Origin: HIMB114 sp052048155 | GTDB lineage: Bacteria; Pseudomonadota; Alphaproteobacteria; Pelagibacterales; Pelagibacteraceae | Direction of reading: 5' to 3' | Length of the DNA: 64,000 nt | NCBI RefSeq assembly: GCF_052048155.1 | Contig: NZ_JBNAIK010000002.1 | Coordinates: forward strand, 62,001-126,000 | Shown here: positions 41,126 to 49,942 of the stretch, piece by piece | Layout: each line of letters opens with the position of its first letter | Position numbering within the stretch: position 1 is the stretch's first letter | The notes under the pieces: generated by a model | Told to the model about the DNA's origin: nothing | The model's database searches: none | The model's input: only the letters and a program-made list of their open reading frames with translations | Made by a program: the position numbers and the translations under genes

Positions 41126-41827
41126 TTATCTTGGAAGATCAATAAATAAAATTTCACTATCTTCTAACGATGTTATTTCAACATCTTTTAACTCTGTAAT
41201 TTCTGCTCCATCGCCTTTTTTAATTTCAGTATCATTAATTTTAATTTTTCCTTGTGAACATAATACATAAGCTTGATCTCTATCGATAGTTTGTTTCACA
41301 CTTTTACCTTTGTTTACTCTTCCTGCATAAATTACAGCATCTTGGTGAATTTTTAACGAGTCTGAATGATTGTTATCAAAACCAGTAACCAAAGGTTTTA
41401 ACTGTCCTTCAACTGGTTCTTTGGGAAATTCTTTTGCATCCCATCTTGGTTTTACATTTTTTTTATTTGGAAACATCCAAATTTGATAGAGGTTTGTATC
41501 CTCATCTTCTAAATTATATTCTGAGTGAACAACACCAGTTCCAGCAGACATAACCTGAACATCACCTGCGCCAGTTTTGCCTTCATTGCCCATATCATCT
41601 TTATGGGTAATTGCTCCTTTTCTCACATAAGTAATTATTTCCATATTGTCATGTGGATGAGGATCAAAACCAGTTTTTGGACCTACTATATCATCATTAA
41701 TAACTCTCATTGGACCAAATCTTACTCTATTTGGATCTTGATAACTTGCAAAACTAAAATGATGTTTAGCTTTTAACCATCCGTGGTCTGCTCCACCTAG
41801 ATCTTCATATTTGATTACATTAATCAT
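41126..41827 (-). CDS. Pirin family protein
   Basis: A 233-residue bicupin of the pirin family: FGPMRVINDDIVGPKTGFDPHPHDNMEIITYV and TGAGDVQVMSAGTGVVHSEYN hold the iron ligands (His x3 and Glu). Bacterial pirins such as YhhW have quercetinase-like activity; other roles are known. It overlaps the azoreductase by 4 bp, hinting at joint handling of quinones or oxidative stress. Confidence 0.92.
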   Translation of the reverse strand: MINVIKYEDLGGADHGWLKAKHHFSFASYQDPNRVRFGPMRVINDDIVGPKTGFDPHPHDNMEIITYVRKGAITHKDDMGNEGKTGAGDVQVMSAGTGVVHSEYNLEDEDTNLYQIWMFPNKKNVKPRWDAKEFPKEPVEGQLKPLVTGFDNNHSDSLKIHQDAVIYAGRVNKGKSVKQTIDRDQAYVLCSQGKIKINDTEIKKGDGAEITELKDVEITSLEDSEILFIDLPR

Positions 41828-42399
41828 AAATTATTAATTTTCTCCTGTGCTTTTTTTAAATTATCATCATTTATATTTAATTGAGATGAGTCAATAATTT
41901 CTATATCAGAAATACCTAAAAAATTTAATGCTTGCTTAAACCATGGTGTACAAAAATCTACAGGACTATCAACTGGAACTCCACCTGAGGTAACTACTAA
42001 ATAAACTTTTTTACCTCCACCTATCAAACCAATTGGGCCAGTGGGCTCATATTTGAAAGTTTTTCCTGCCCTTGCAACGAGATCAAACCAAGCCTTGGCA
42101 GCTGCCGGTGGTCCAAAATTATAAATTGGCGTTGAAATTACAATTGTATCTGCAGCTAACACTTCATCGACAAGCTCATCTGAAAATTTAAATAACTCTT
42201 TATCCTGTTCAGTTCTATCCTCTTCAGGAATTATAAAACCTGCACCTTTAATTCCTGCTACAAATGGGATATTTGAAGAGATATCTCTGTAGACCAATTG
42301 ATCATTATTTTTTTTTAATTTGTTAACCAGTTCTTTGGCAATTTTTCTTGATACTGATTCCTCTTTCCTGGCACTAGAGTCTAGATGTAAAATATTCAT
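41824..42399 (-). CDS. azoR: FMN-dependent NADH-azoreductase
   Basis: A 191-residue flavodoxin-fold quinone reductase: ILHLDSSARKEESVSRKIAKEL (phosphate loop), IVISTPIYNFGPPAAAKAWFD, and FKYEPTGPIGL and VVTSGG. Physiologically it reduces quinones with NAD(P)H rather than azo dyes. It is upstream of the pirin gene in the same transcript and divergent from the homocysteine methyltransferase gene. Confidence 0.92.
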   Translation of the reverse strand: MNILHLDSSARKEESVSRKIAKELVNKLKKNNDQLVYRDISSNIPFVAGIKGAGFIIPEEDRTEQDKELFKFSDELVDEVLAADTIVISTPIYNFGPPAAAKAWFDLVARAGKTFKYEPTGPIGLIGGGKKVYLVVTSGGVPVDSPVDFCTPWFKQALNFLGISDIEIIDSSQLNINDDNLKKAQEKINNL

Positions 42400-42451
42400 T
42401 AGAGCTATTTAGTAATTGCTTAAGTAATTACAAGGTTTATTAGGTCTTTAA

Positions 42452-43342
42452 ATGAAAAATATTTTTACAAAAAATTTCATAATACTTGATGGTGGAATGG
42501 GACAAGAACTTCTAGCTAGAGGTGTAAAGCCTGTATCAAACTTATGGTCTGCAACTGCATTGATGGAAAAAAAATATCACCAAATTATAAAAGATTGCCA
42601 TCTTGATTTTATCAATGCCGGAGCTGAAATCATATTAACAAATACTTTTGGATCTAGAAGAAGGCGACTTGAAGATAATCAAATTGAAAACCGTTTCGAA
42701 GAATTAAACTTTACGGCGTTAAAACTTGCAAAAGAATCTGTGAAAGAGTCTGGAAGAAAAGTGTTAATTGCTGGCAGTTTGCCTCCACAAAACTTTACTT
42801 ATCTTCCTGAACTTGGCGACATAGATAAAATGAAAAAAAACTTTTTTGACCAAGCGAAAATTTTAAATGAAGGAGTAGATTTGTTTTATCTTGATGTTTT
42901 AAGTAGTTCAGAAGAAATCGAAATTGGTATTCAATCAATACAAACATTCAATAAACCTTTTGTGGTTGGAATTCATTTTAAAAAAAATGGCTTATTACCC
43001 TCGGGTGAAAAAATAAAAAATGTTATAAATAAAATAAAATCTTATAATCCTTTAGCAATAACCGGCTCTTGTGTAGCTTATGAAGATGTTATTGATGCTA
43101 AAAATAGTTTCATAGAATCTGGTTTACCTTTTGGATTTAAAGTAAATGCATTCAAAGAAATACCAAAAGGGTGGAAACCTGACTCTTCAAATCCAAATTT
43201 AGCGCTGGGTAAAAATGAAGATTTAACTGCTTTTAAATTTCAAGAAATTTCAAAAGAATTCATTGATATGGGTGCAAAACTAATTGGTGGATGTTGCGAA
43301 ATTACACCGTCACATATATCCAAAATTCAAGATTTAAGATGA
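42452..43342 (+). CDS. Homocysteine S-methyltransferase family protein
   Basis: A 296-residue pterin-independent Hcy methyltransferase: ILDGGMGQELLARG, INAGAEIILTNTFGS, and zinc ligands in ITGSCVAYED and GGCCEITPSHI. Likely donors are S-methylmethionine or betaine/DMSP-type compounds. The class is common in SAR11, where SAM-V riboswitches precede related genes, but I see none in the 52-bp gap here. Its stop overlaps the TauE/SafE start (ATGA). Confidence 0.88.
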   Translation: MKNIFTKNFIILDGGMGQELLARGVKPVSNLWSATALMEKKYHQIIKDCHLDFINAGAEIILTNTFGSRRRRLEDNQIENRFEELNFTALKLAKESVKESGRKVLIAGSLPPQNFTYLPELGDIDKMKKNFFDQAKILNEGVDLFYLDVLSSSEEIEIGIQSIQTFNKPFVVGIHFKKNGLLPSGEKIKNVINKIKSYNPLAITGSCVAYEDVIDAKNSFIESGLPFGFKVNAFKEIPKGWKPDSSNPNLALGKNEDLTAFKFQEISKEFIDMGAKLIGGCCEITPSHISKIQDLR

Positions 43343-44082
43343 TAATTTTAACAATATTATTTTTAATAACTGCCTGTATCTATTCAAGCGTTGGGTTTGG
43401 GGGTGGATCAACTTACTTAGCGTTATTATTGCTTTGGGGAATTCCGTTTACTGTTTTTCCAATTATCGCGCTTTGTTGTAACATCATTGTCGTTACAGGA
43501 AACTGCATTAATTACACAAGAGCTGGAAACTTAAATCTTAAATTACTTGTACCTTATTTAATTGGATCTGTTCCTTTAGCTTTTTTTGGTGGAACCCTTT
43601 CGATTAATAAAGAAATATTTGAAGTATTACTTTTTGTAATTCTCACAATTGCAGGATTGCTATTATTAATCAATTTTAAAAAATATGATGATAATGAGAA
43701 AAGTTATAAAAAGATTTCATATCCAATTTCAATTGGGATTGGCTCAGTGCTTGGTTTTATTTCTGGTGTTGTGGGAATTGGTGGAGGAATTTTTTTAAGC
43801 CCAATTCTTTTTTTAATAAAAGCTGGCAAACCTAAAGAAATTGCGACAGCTGCCTCGCTGTTCATATTAATAAATTCTATATCAGGTGTTTTTGGTCACC
43901 TCTCTAAAAAATTTGTATTCAATGAATTATTAAATTATTGGCCTTTATTAATAAGTGTTTTTATCGGTGGTCAAATAGGTAATTTTGTTAATATAAGAAT
44001 ATTGTCTACAAAAGTTCTTGCATTTGTTACAGGCGCACTTGTATTGTTTGTTGCAATCCGAATGGGTATAAAGATTTTATGA
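43339..44082 (+). CDS. TauE/SafE family exporter
   Basis: A 247-residue protein with about seven to eight helices and the two family motifs SSVGFGGGSTYLALLLLWGIP and SGVVGIGGGIFLSPILF. The family exports sulfite or organosulfur anions in known cases; substrate here is undetermined. I start at ATG 43339, overlapping the methyltransferase stop; an upstream in-frame ATG lies inside that gene. Confidence 0.9.
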   Translation: MIILTILFLITACIYSSVGFGGGSTYLALLLLWGIPFTVFPIIALCCNIIVVTGNCINYTRAGNLNLKLLVPYLIGSVPLAFFGGTLSINKEIFEVLLFVILTIAGLLLLINFKKYDDNEKSYKKISYPISIGIGSVLGFISGVVGIGGGIFLSPILFLIKAGKPKEIATAASLFILINSISGVFGHLSKKFVFNELLNYWPLLISVFIGGQIGNFVNIRILSTKVLAFVTGALVLFVAIRMGIKIL

Positions 44083-44086
44083 TTAA

Positions 44087-44275
44087 TTAGATAGTTTGAC
44101 TTGCTCTAACTGTTTGGCTAACTTCTTTAGATACTAACCCTAACTCTTCAGCTTTTTTCTCTACTTTTTTAAGCTGTTTCACTGAACGTCTGTACAAGAA
44201 GAATGTTAAACCTAGTGCAAAAAAATAAGCTGGCCAAACAAAAGCTGCGTAACCACCCATATTTAAAATTTCCAT
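44087..44275 (-). CDS. ccmD: CcmD-like heme exporter subunit
   Basis: A 62-residue protein with NMGGYAAFVWPAYFFALGLT followed by a basic helix (LYRRSVKQLKKV), the classic CcmD layout (one membrane helix, cytoplasmic Arg/Lys tail). CcmD holds CcmE on the CcmABC transporter in c-type cytochrome maturation. It is unusual in standing alone here; no other ccm gene is in the window. Confidence 0.8.
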   Translation of the reverse strand: MEILNMGGYAAFVWPAYFFALGLTFFLYRRSVKQLKKVEKKAEELGLVSKEVSQTVRASQTI

Positions 44276-44410
44276 AATTACTTTATATACCCGCTTTGTA
44301 GTTACTTTTGCAACATAAATTCAAGCAATTTCAATTTTTTAAAGATGAGCAAAATAAATAAGTCATAAAAAAATCTTTAAATTATTGTATAAAAACAGTA
44401 CTCTAAAACC
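44276..44410. other. Intergenic region between ccmD and moaA
   Basis: A 135-bp divergent spacer, AT-rich. TGTATAAA (44386-44393) could be an extended -10 for moaA, without a clear -35. On the other strand GGGTATATAAAG near ccmD (44285-44295) resembles a -10. No RNA structure or repeat is evident. Confidence 0.4.
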
Positions 44411-45403
44411 ATGGGGGGAAAACTAAGAGATACATTTGGGCGCACCTTTCCTTATATTAGATTATCCATCACCGATGTCTGTAATTTCAAGTGCGGTTAT
44501 TGTCTGCCAAATGGTTATTTTAAACCAAATAATCATCCTGGTTTTCTAAATATTTTTGAAATAGAAAATTTAATCAATGGTCTTTCAGATTTAGGTGTCT
44601 CTAAGATTAGAGTCACAGGCGGAGAACCAACCGTGAGGAAAGACTTTTTTGATGTAATGAAATTAATTAAATCAAAAAATGGAATAAAAAAATTAGTTGT
44701 TACTACTAACGGTTATAAACTTAATCAACTTACAGATAAATTTCTTGATACAGGCATAGATGGCATGAATATTAGTATTGACTCATTGAATAGGTCGAAA
44801 TTTAAAGAGATCACAGGTCATGATCGATTACCAGAAATTTTAGAAGGTATAAAAATTTTACAAGATAAAGGATTTAAAAATATTAAAATTAATGCTGTTT
44901 TATTAAAAAATATAAATGATAACCGAGAAGAATTTGATGCTTGGTCAGAATTTATAAATCAAAATGATATCAGTTTTAGATATATCGAGCTAATGCAGAC
45001 TGGTGATAATTTAGATTATTTTAAAAAGTATCATCAAAGTTCCAAAGTATTTAAAGAATATATTGAGACTAAAGGCTGGAAAAATATTGACCGAGCATTA
45101 GATGATGGACCTGCTTTAAATTACAAAAATGAAAATTTAAAAGGACAATTTGGCGTTATTGCACCCTATTCGAAAGACTTTTGCAAAACATGTAATAGAC
45201 TTAGAATTACTGCCAAGGGTGAGTTAAGACTCTGCTTATTTGGGAACACTGGCACTGATTTGAGAAAATATTTACAAGATCCTAAACAAAAAGATGAGTT
45301 GGTTGATCTAATCTTAACCCAACTAAGATTTAAAAAAGAATCTCATTACCTTGAACTTGGAAACACAGGTATAACTCCTCATCTAGCATCAGTAGGAGGA
45401 TAA
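44411..45403 (+). CDS. moaA: GTP 3',8-cyclase
   Basis: A 330-residue radical-SAM MoaA: Cys24/Cys28/Cys31 in CNFKCGYC for the first cluster, RVTGGEPTVRKDF, a second cluster in FCKTCNRLRITAKGELRLCLF and the C-terminal Gly-Gly. It makes the cyclic intermediate for MoaC in cofactor synthesis. First gene of moaA-moaC-moeA-moaD-moaE. Confidence 0.95.
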   Translation: MGGKLRDTFGRTFPYIRLSITDVCNFKCGYCLPNGYFKPNNHPGFLNIFEIENLINGLSDLGVSKIRVTGGEPTVRKDFFDVMKLIKSKNGIKKLVVTTNGYKLNQLTDKFLDTGIDGMNISIDSLNRSKFKEITGHDRLPEILEGIKILQDKGFKNIKINAVLLKNINDNREEFDAWSEFINQNDISFRYIELMQTGDNLDYFKKYHQSSKVFKEYIETKGWKNIDRALDDGPALNYKNENLKGQFGVIAPYSKDFCKTCNRLRITAKGELRLCLFGNTGTDLRKYLQDPKQKDELVDLILTQLRFKKESHYLELGNTGITPHLASVGG

Positions 45404-45404
45404 C

Positions 45405-45947
45405 TTGAAACTTAAAATTGTAACTAAAGAAGATCTGAAAGATTGGACCAAAGAACTTTTTCAAGAAAAATCATTTAATATGATTGATGTTTCTGACAAG
45501 GAAATCACTTTGAGAAGAGCTTTGGCGACAGGGTCAATTATAGTTGGAAAAGAAGTTTTCAATTTAATTAAAAACCGTGAAATGCCAAAAGGCGATCCAA
45601 TAACAATTGCAGAAGTTGCTGCTGTGCTCGGTGTAAAAAGAACAAGTGATCTTATTCCACTTTGTCACCCATTGCAGATAGATCATACTTCAACAAAAAT
45701 TGTCTTAGATGAGAACAATTTTGCTTTAGATGTTTATTGTCTTGTGTCTGCAAATGCAAAAACTGGTGTTGAGATGGAAGCTATTATGGGTGTGAATGCT
45801 GCTTTAATAACAATTTATGATTTAAGTAAAATAGTTAATCCGGATTTACTGATACAGCAAACTCGACTTTTAGTTAAACAAGGTGGAAAGAGTGGATTAT
45901 GGATTAATCCAAATGGTGTTCCTGAATTTTTATCTCACCTTAAATAG
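45405..45947 (+). CDS. moaC: Cyclic pyranopterin monophosphate synthase
   Basis: A 180-residue MoaC: MIDVSDKEITLRRALATG, AEVAAVLGVKRTSDLIPLCHPLQ, KTGVEMEAIMGVN and YDLSK. It acts after MoaA. It begins with TTG, supported by the strong ribosome site AGGAGG 5 bp before and by conservation. The N-terminus carries about 20 extra residues relative to E. coli MoaC. Confidence 0.95.
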   Translation: MKLKIVTKEDLKDWTKELFQEKSFNMIDVSDKEITLRRALATGSIIVGKEVFNLIKNREMPKGDPITIAEVAAVLGVKRTSDLIPLCHPLQIDHTSTKIVLDENNFALDVYCLVSANAKTGVEMEAIMGVNAALITIYDLSKIVNPDLLIQQTRLLVKQGGKSGLWINPNGVPEFLSHLK

Positions 45948-45949
45948 TC

Positions 45950-47119
45950 ATGACTTCATATAAAGAAGCTCTTCAGAAAGTTCTCAAAACTTCAAAAAAA
46001 AATAAAGTAAAAAAATACACTAAAGATCTAAATAACGAGGTTTTAGCTGAAAACATCAAAGCAAAGAGAAATAACCCATTTTATAATAATAGTTTATTAG
46101 ATGGGTTTGCGTTTAAATCTTCGGACACGGTTAAAAATAGTTTTTTTAAAATTAATGGAGCGCTTGCAGTTGGAGAAAAAAAAACAATTCAATACGTTAA
46201 AAATACCTGTTACCGCATAAGCACAGGTGGAAAAATTATAGCCCCTTTCGATTGTATGCTGCCTTATGAACAAGTTGAGGTTATTGATGGACTGGTTCAA
46301 ATTCGTGCAAAAATAAGGAAATATCAAAATGTTAGATTAGAAGGATCAGACTTTAAAAAGGGCAAGGTATTAATAAAAAAAAATGAAAAATTATCTCCAG
46401 CAAAAAAATTATTAATTAAATCATCAGGAAATCACATCACATCAACTTACGAAACACCAAACGTTGTATTATTTAGCTCTGGTGATGAAATTTCAGATCA
46501 CATTGAAAACAATGAAAAAGTTATAAATTCTATACCTGAATATTTTAAAAGCTTTTCATCAAAATTTAACTTTAACTTTACTTACCTTGGAATTGTCAAA
46601 GATAACCATAAGGCAATTAATAATGTTTTTTCAAAAATTAAGAATTTAAAAAATACAATTATCATTTCAACAGGCGGGGTATCTGCTGGTCATAAAGACT
46701 ATTTTCCTAAATTTTTAAAACAACAAAAATATAAAATTCAATTTCACAGAATTGGAATGCAGCCAGGTAGACCTACCCTATTCGCAGTCAAGGATAGTAA
46801 ATATTATTTTGGCTTACCTGGAAATCCTATATCAACAATTGTAGGATTTCATTTCTTGGTCGTCCCTTTAATACTTTCTATGCAAAACCGAAAGGTTGGT
46901 TTTAAAACTGCAAAATTATTACATAATTATAAAAAAAACCCTCAGTTAACTGAATTGCGAAGAGCATTTGTTAATCAAAAGGGAGTAAAAATTATTCCTG
47001 ATCAAGAGTCTTACAAACTTAATAGTTTGGTCAAAGCAAACTGCTGGTTATTACTTGATCAAAAAAATAAAATAATTAAAAAAGGTGATCTAGTAAAATT
47101 AATTGATTATGAAAATTAA
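45950..47119 (+). CDS. moeA: Molybdopterin molybdotransferase
   Basis: A 389-residue MoeA: the N-terminal domain (NNPFYNNSLLDGFAFKSSD), RISTGGKII and the MoCF domain with ISTGGVSAGHKDYFPKFL and FGLPGNPISTIVGFHFL. It inserts molybdate into adenylylated molybdopterin. The middle segments are divergent from E. coli but all domains are present. It overlaps moaD by 11 bp. Confidence 0.93.
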   Translation: MTSYKEALQKVLKTSKKNKVKKYTKDLNNEVLAENIKAKRNNPFYNNSLLDGFAFKSSDTVKNSFFKINGALAVGEKKTIQYVKNTCYRISTGGKIIAPFDCMLPYEQVEVIDGLVQIRAKIRKYQNVRLEGSDFKKGKVLIKKNEKLSPAKKLLIKSSGNHITSTYETPNVVLFSSGDEISDHIENNEKVINSIPEYFKSFSSKFNFNFTYLGIVKDNHKAINNVFSKIKNLKNTIIISTGGVSAGHKDYFPKFLKQQKYKIQFHRIGMQPGRPTLFAVKDSKYYFGLPGNPISTIVGFHFLVVPLILSMQNRKVGFKTAKLLHNYKKNPQLTELRRAFVNQKGVKIIPDQESYKLNSLVKANCWLLLDQKNKIIKKGDLVKLIDYEN

Positions 47120-47375
47120 AGTAGAATTATTTGGTGTTTGTAGAGAGCTTTCTGATAAAGACCATATTGATCTTGAGTTAAATGAAAATTCTAAAATTAA
47201 AGATGTTAGAGATCTAATGATTGAAATTGTTAAAACTAAATTTCCAGAAAATAATAATTACTTAGAAATGGTTAAGAAATCTGCATTTAGCTCAAAAGAT
47301 GAAATTGTTGAAGATGCTTATAAATTACAAAACAATGATGCTGTATCAATTATACCGCCAATAGGAGGTGGGTAA
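47109..47375 (+). CDS. moaD: Molybdopterin synthase small subunit
   Basis: An 88-residue ubiquitin-like MoaD: KVELFGVCRELSDKDHIDLEL and the C-terminal PPIGGG, whose last Gly becomes the thiocarboxylate. It donates sulfur to precursor Z together with MoaE. The ATG at 47109 is used, not the TTG at 47103. It abuts moaE by one base. Confidence 0.95.
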   Translation: MKIKVELFGVCRELSDKDHIDLELNENSKIKDVRDLMIEIVKTKFPENNNYLEMVKKSAFSSKDEIVEDAYKLQNNDAVSIIPPIGGG

Positions 47376-47818
47376 TGTTTCATTGTGATGTAGTAGATAT
47401 AAAAAATATTTCTTTAGATAAGGCTCAAAAATTTATTGAGTCACATAAATGTGGTGCATCTTTATTTTTTATTGGAACAGTAAGAGATCATAATAATGAA
47501 AAAGAAGTCACAGGAATTACTTATGACTCCCATGATGTAATGGTGAAAAGAAGTTTTGAAGAAATATATAATGAAGCAATTAAGAAATTAGATTTACAAC
47601 ATCCAGTAGCATTTGTAGAACACGCTAAAGGCTATGTGCCACTTGGTGGAATTTCAATTATTATTGCTGTTGCATGCAAGCATAGAAAACAAGTCTACGA
47701 TTTTTCAAGATTCATTATCGAAGAAATTAAAAAAAGAACACCTATCTGGAAGAAAGAGCATTACAAAAGTGAAGATGCTGAGTGGCTAGATGGGCAAAAA
47801 TTAGAAATTAAAAAGTAA
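47375..47818 (+). CDS. moaE: Molybdopterin synthase large subunit
   Basis: A 147-residue MoaE: GASLFFIGTVRDHNN, ITYDSHDVMVKRSFEEI, HAKGYVPLGGISIIIAVACKHRKQVYDFSRFIIEEIKKRTPIWKKEH (given here as separate blocks in the family) and the C-terminal WLDGQK. It completes molybdopterin synthase. Its end overlaps the convergent TauE/SafE gene by 11 bp. Confidence 0.95.
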   Translation: MFHCDVVDIKNISLDKAQKFIESHKCGASLFFIGTVRDHNNEKEVTGITYDSHDVMVKRSFEEIYNEAIKKLDLQHPVAFVEHAKGYVPLGGISIIIAVACKHRKQVYDFSRFIIEEIKKRTPIWKKEHYKSEDAEWLDGQKLEIKK

Positions 47819-48581
47819 ATGCTCTATAAATCATAGCTGCACCACCCAATATAACACATACTTCGATTATAATTGTATGTAACTTGACCCCAAGTTTATC
47901 AGCAATTTTTTTAGCAGTATAAGATCCAAAAATCGAAACAATACCAATCATTGATCCAACATAAAGAGCATCAAGATTTAACAATCCAAGATTCCAAAAT
48001 GAAATTAATCGAATAATAACATTAATCAGCGTAATAAAAGAATCTGTTCCTATAATTTGCGCACCGACCATTCCATTTGCAGCTAATGCTGTAAGTAATA
48101 CTGATCCAGGTCCTAAAATAACTCCACTTATAGTACCATAGAATACAGCCATTACTCCCAAACCAAACCATCCAATATTTAGATTAATTTTTTTAAATAC
48201 TCTTCTTAAGATAACAATAAACGCTAATCCAAAACCTAGACAAAAATATAAAGTCTTAGGTGAAACTGCTGCATAAAAATTTGTACCAGCAATTAGAAAA
48301 GGTGTTGAGATAACTGCAAAATAAATACCTTTTTTCCAGAAAATATTTTTTCTGTAATAGTACATTCTTGAAAAATTAGAGAATAAAACAAAAACTGACA
48401 TTAATGGAACAAGTAACTTGATTGGAATAAATGGTGACACCAAAAGACCAAGTGTCATTCCACCACCATATCCGGATATTCCCGAAACCACTGATGCAAA
48501 ATAAGCGGTTAAAATTAAAATACTCAATTCAAAAAAACCAAGACTTGCAAATAACGCTGCAATATCAAAATCAGTTTCCAT
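47808..48581 (-). CDS. TauE/SafE family exporter
   Basis: A 257-residue membrane protein with about eight helices and the motif SVVSGISGYGGGMTLGLLVSPF, plus a second half-repeat (GLGVMAVFYGTISGVILGPGS). Likely exports an anion such as sulfite or an organic acid. It follows the MmgE/PrpD gene by 8 bp, last gene of the tct operon, so it probably exports a by-product of the substrate brought in by TctABC. Confidence 0.88.
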   Translation of the reverse strand: METDFDIAALFASLGFFELSILILTAYFASVVSGISGYGGGMTLGLLVSPFIPIKLLVPLMSVFVLFSNFSRMYYYRKNIFWKKGIYFAVISTPFLIAGTNFYAAVSPKTLYFCLGFGLAFIVILRRVFKKINLNIGWFGLGVMAVFYGTISGVILGPGSVLLTALAANGMVGAQIIGTDSFITLINVIIRLISFWNLGLLNLDALYVGSMIGIVSIFGSYTAKKIADKLGVKLHTIIIEVCVILGGAAMIYRAFTF

Positions 48582-48589
48582 AATATTAA

Positions 48590-49942
48590 TTATTGAATAA
48601 TAATTTTTGTAAAATCTGGTTTTTGAAAAATTGTATCAACAAAAGAATTTAAATTTTTTATTTCTTTATCACTTATTTTAGAAAATTTTAAATTTGCTTG
48701 ATATTTTTTCTCAATGTCTTCTTTGGTAACAGGTTGTTTTCGGCCACCTCTGAAACACGGCTGATGCTCTTCAAAAACTCCATCATCAGTTTCACAAATC
48801 AACGTTCCAGTGTAATTTTTTGGGTATTCATCATTAGGGTCAATCTCATATTGAACTTTATTAGCTAATTCTAAAATCTCTTTGTCTTTAATACTTTGTT
48901 CATTAAATTCGCTTAGACCCGCATCACCTCTTAAAAAACCAACTGCAACACAATATGGAACAGAGAATTTAGCTGAATATGGAGTGGATGGATTTTTCTT
49001 TTCTTTTGAAGGTTCCCATAATCTATGAACTGTTCCCTCTCCAACTTTTGCTAAAATTGATTTAATTTTTTTTGGATCTTTTACTTTTTCTTTTAATTTT
49101 ACAGCACAATCTACAAATGGTTGAGCCATAGTTCCGCAGGCATAAGGTTTAAATGCTAAATTTTCTGTCTCCCATCTTGATCCTAACTTGTCAGTTAAAT
49201 GAGAATAATCTCTTTCAATCTCTCTTAATGCAAATGCTTTAAAGAAACCATGCTCACCTTCAAATACTGTTCTTGGACCATAAAAATCAGATTTTGCCAT
49301 TAAAGCCGCATTCATTCCTGAATTTGCAGACCAACCTGGATGTACTCTTTTGGTCCACGATCCTTCAGCTAAGTATTCAATAATACCAGAAGTAAAACTT
49401 CCTGCTACTCCAAGTGCAGATGATATTTGTTTTTCTGACATATCAAGAACTGATGACAAACCTACAGCAACTCCAAAAGTTCCACATACAGCTGTTGGAT
49501 GAAAACATTGTTTGTGCATCGCTGTAGGAGCAACTAACGCTAATCTACAAATAAGTTCAGAACCTACAATCATTCCCTTTAAAATTTGATCTCCAGATAA
49601 ATTAAATTTTTGTGCAGCAGATAACATTGCTGGTATCATGGATGCTCCAACATGCATTGGATTACCTTCGAATGTATCATCAAAATCTTCTCCGTGTGCA
49701 GCGGTCCCAGCAATGATCGCCGCTGAAAACATATCAAAATCTTTTCCGTGACCAAGAGAGATAAGAGAGCCTGTTCCTTTATAAGTTTTTACTAAACTTT
49801 GAACATAATTCTCATTTCTAGCAGAAACGATGACTCCGCAAATATCTTTAAATAAAAACTCTAAAGTTTTTCTTGATTTATCTGAAATATCTTTTGTTGA
49901 AAGGGATTTTGCCCAACTTGAAAACTCTTCGGCTATTGTCAT
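48590..49942 (-). CDS. MmgE/PrpD family protein
   Basis: A 450-residue MmgE/PrpD protein: helical core with EDFDDTFEGNPMHVGASMIPA, KQCFHPTAVCGTFGVAVG, TKRVHPGWSANSG and PYACGTMAQPFVD. The family includes 2-methylcitrate dehydratase, cis-aconitate decarboxylase and iminodisuccinate epimerase-like enzymes. All act on di- or tricarboxylates. Clustered with TctABC, it probably processes the imported acid. It overlaps the SDR gene by 4 bp. Confidence 0.9.
   Translation of the reverse strand: MTIAEEFSSWAKSLSTKDISDKSRKTLEFLFKDICGVIVSARNENYVQSLVKTYKGTGSLISLGHGKDFDMFSAAIIAGTAAHGEDFDDTFEGNPMHVGASMIPAMLSAAQKFNLSGDQILKGMIVGSELICRLALVAPTAMHKQCFHPTAVCGTFGVAVGLSSVLDMSEKQISSALGVAGSFTSGIIEYLAEGSWTKRVHPGWSANSGMNAALMAKSDFYGPRTVFEGEHGFFKAFALREIERDYSHLTDKLGSRWETENLAFKPYACGTMAQPFVDCAVKLKEKVKDPKKIKSILAKVGEGTVHRLWEPSKEKKNPSTPYSAKFSVPYCVAVGFLRGDAGLSEFNEQSIKDKEILELANKVQYEIDPNDEYPKNYTGTLICETDDGVFEEHQPCFRGGRKQPVTKEDIEKKYQANLKFSKISDKEIKNLNSFVDTIFQKPDFTKIIIQ

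Noticed and set aside
42400..42451. Possible SAM-V riboswitch before the homocysteine methyltransferase
   Set aside because: Only 52 bp are available; there is an AT-rich inverted repeat (GTAATT...AATTAC) but I cannot match the SAM-V core.
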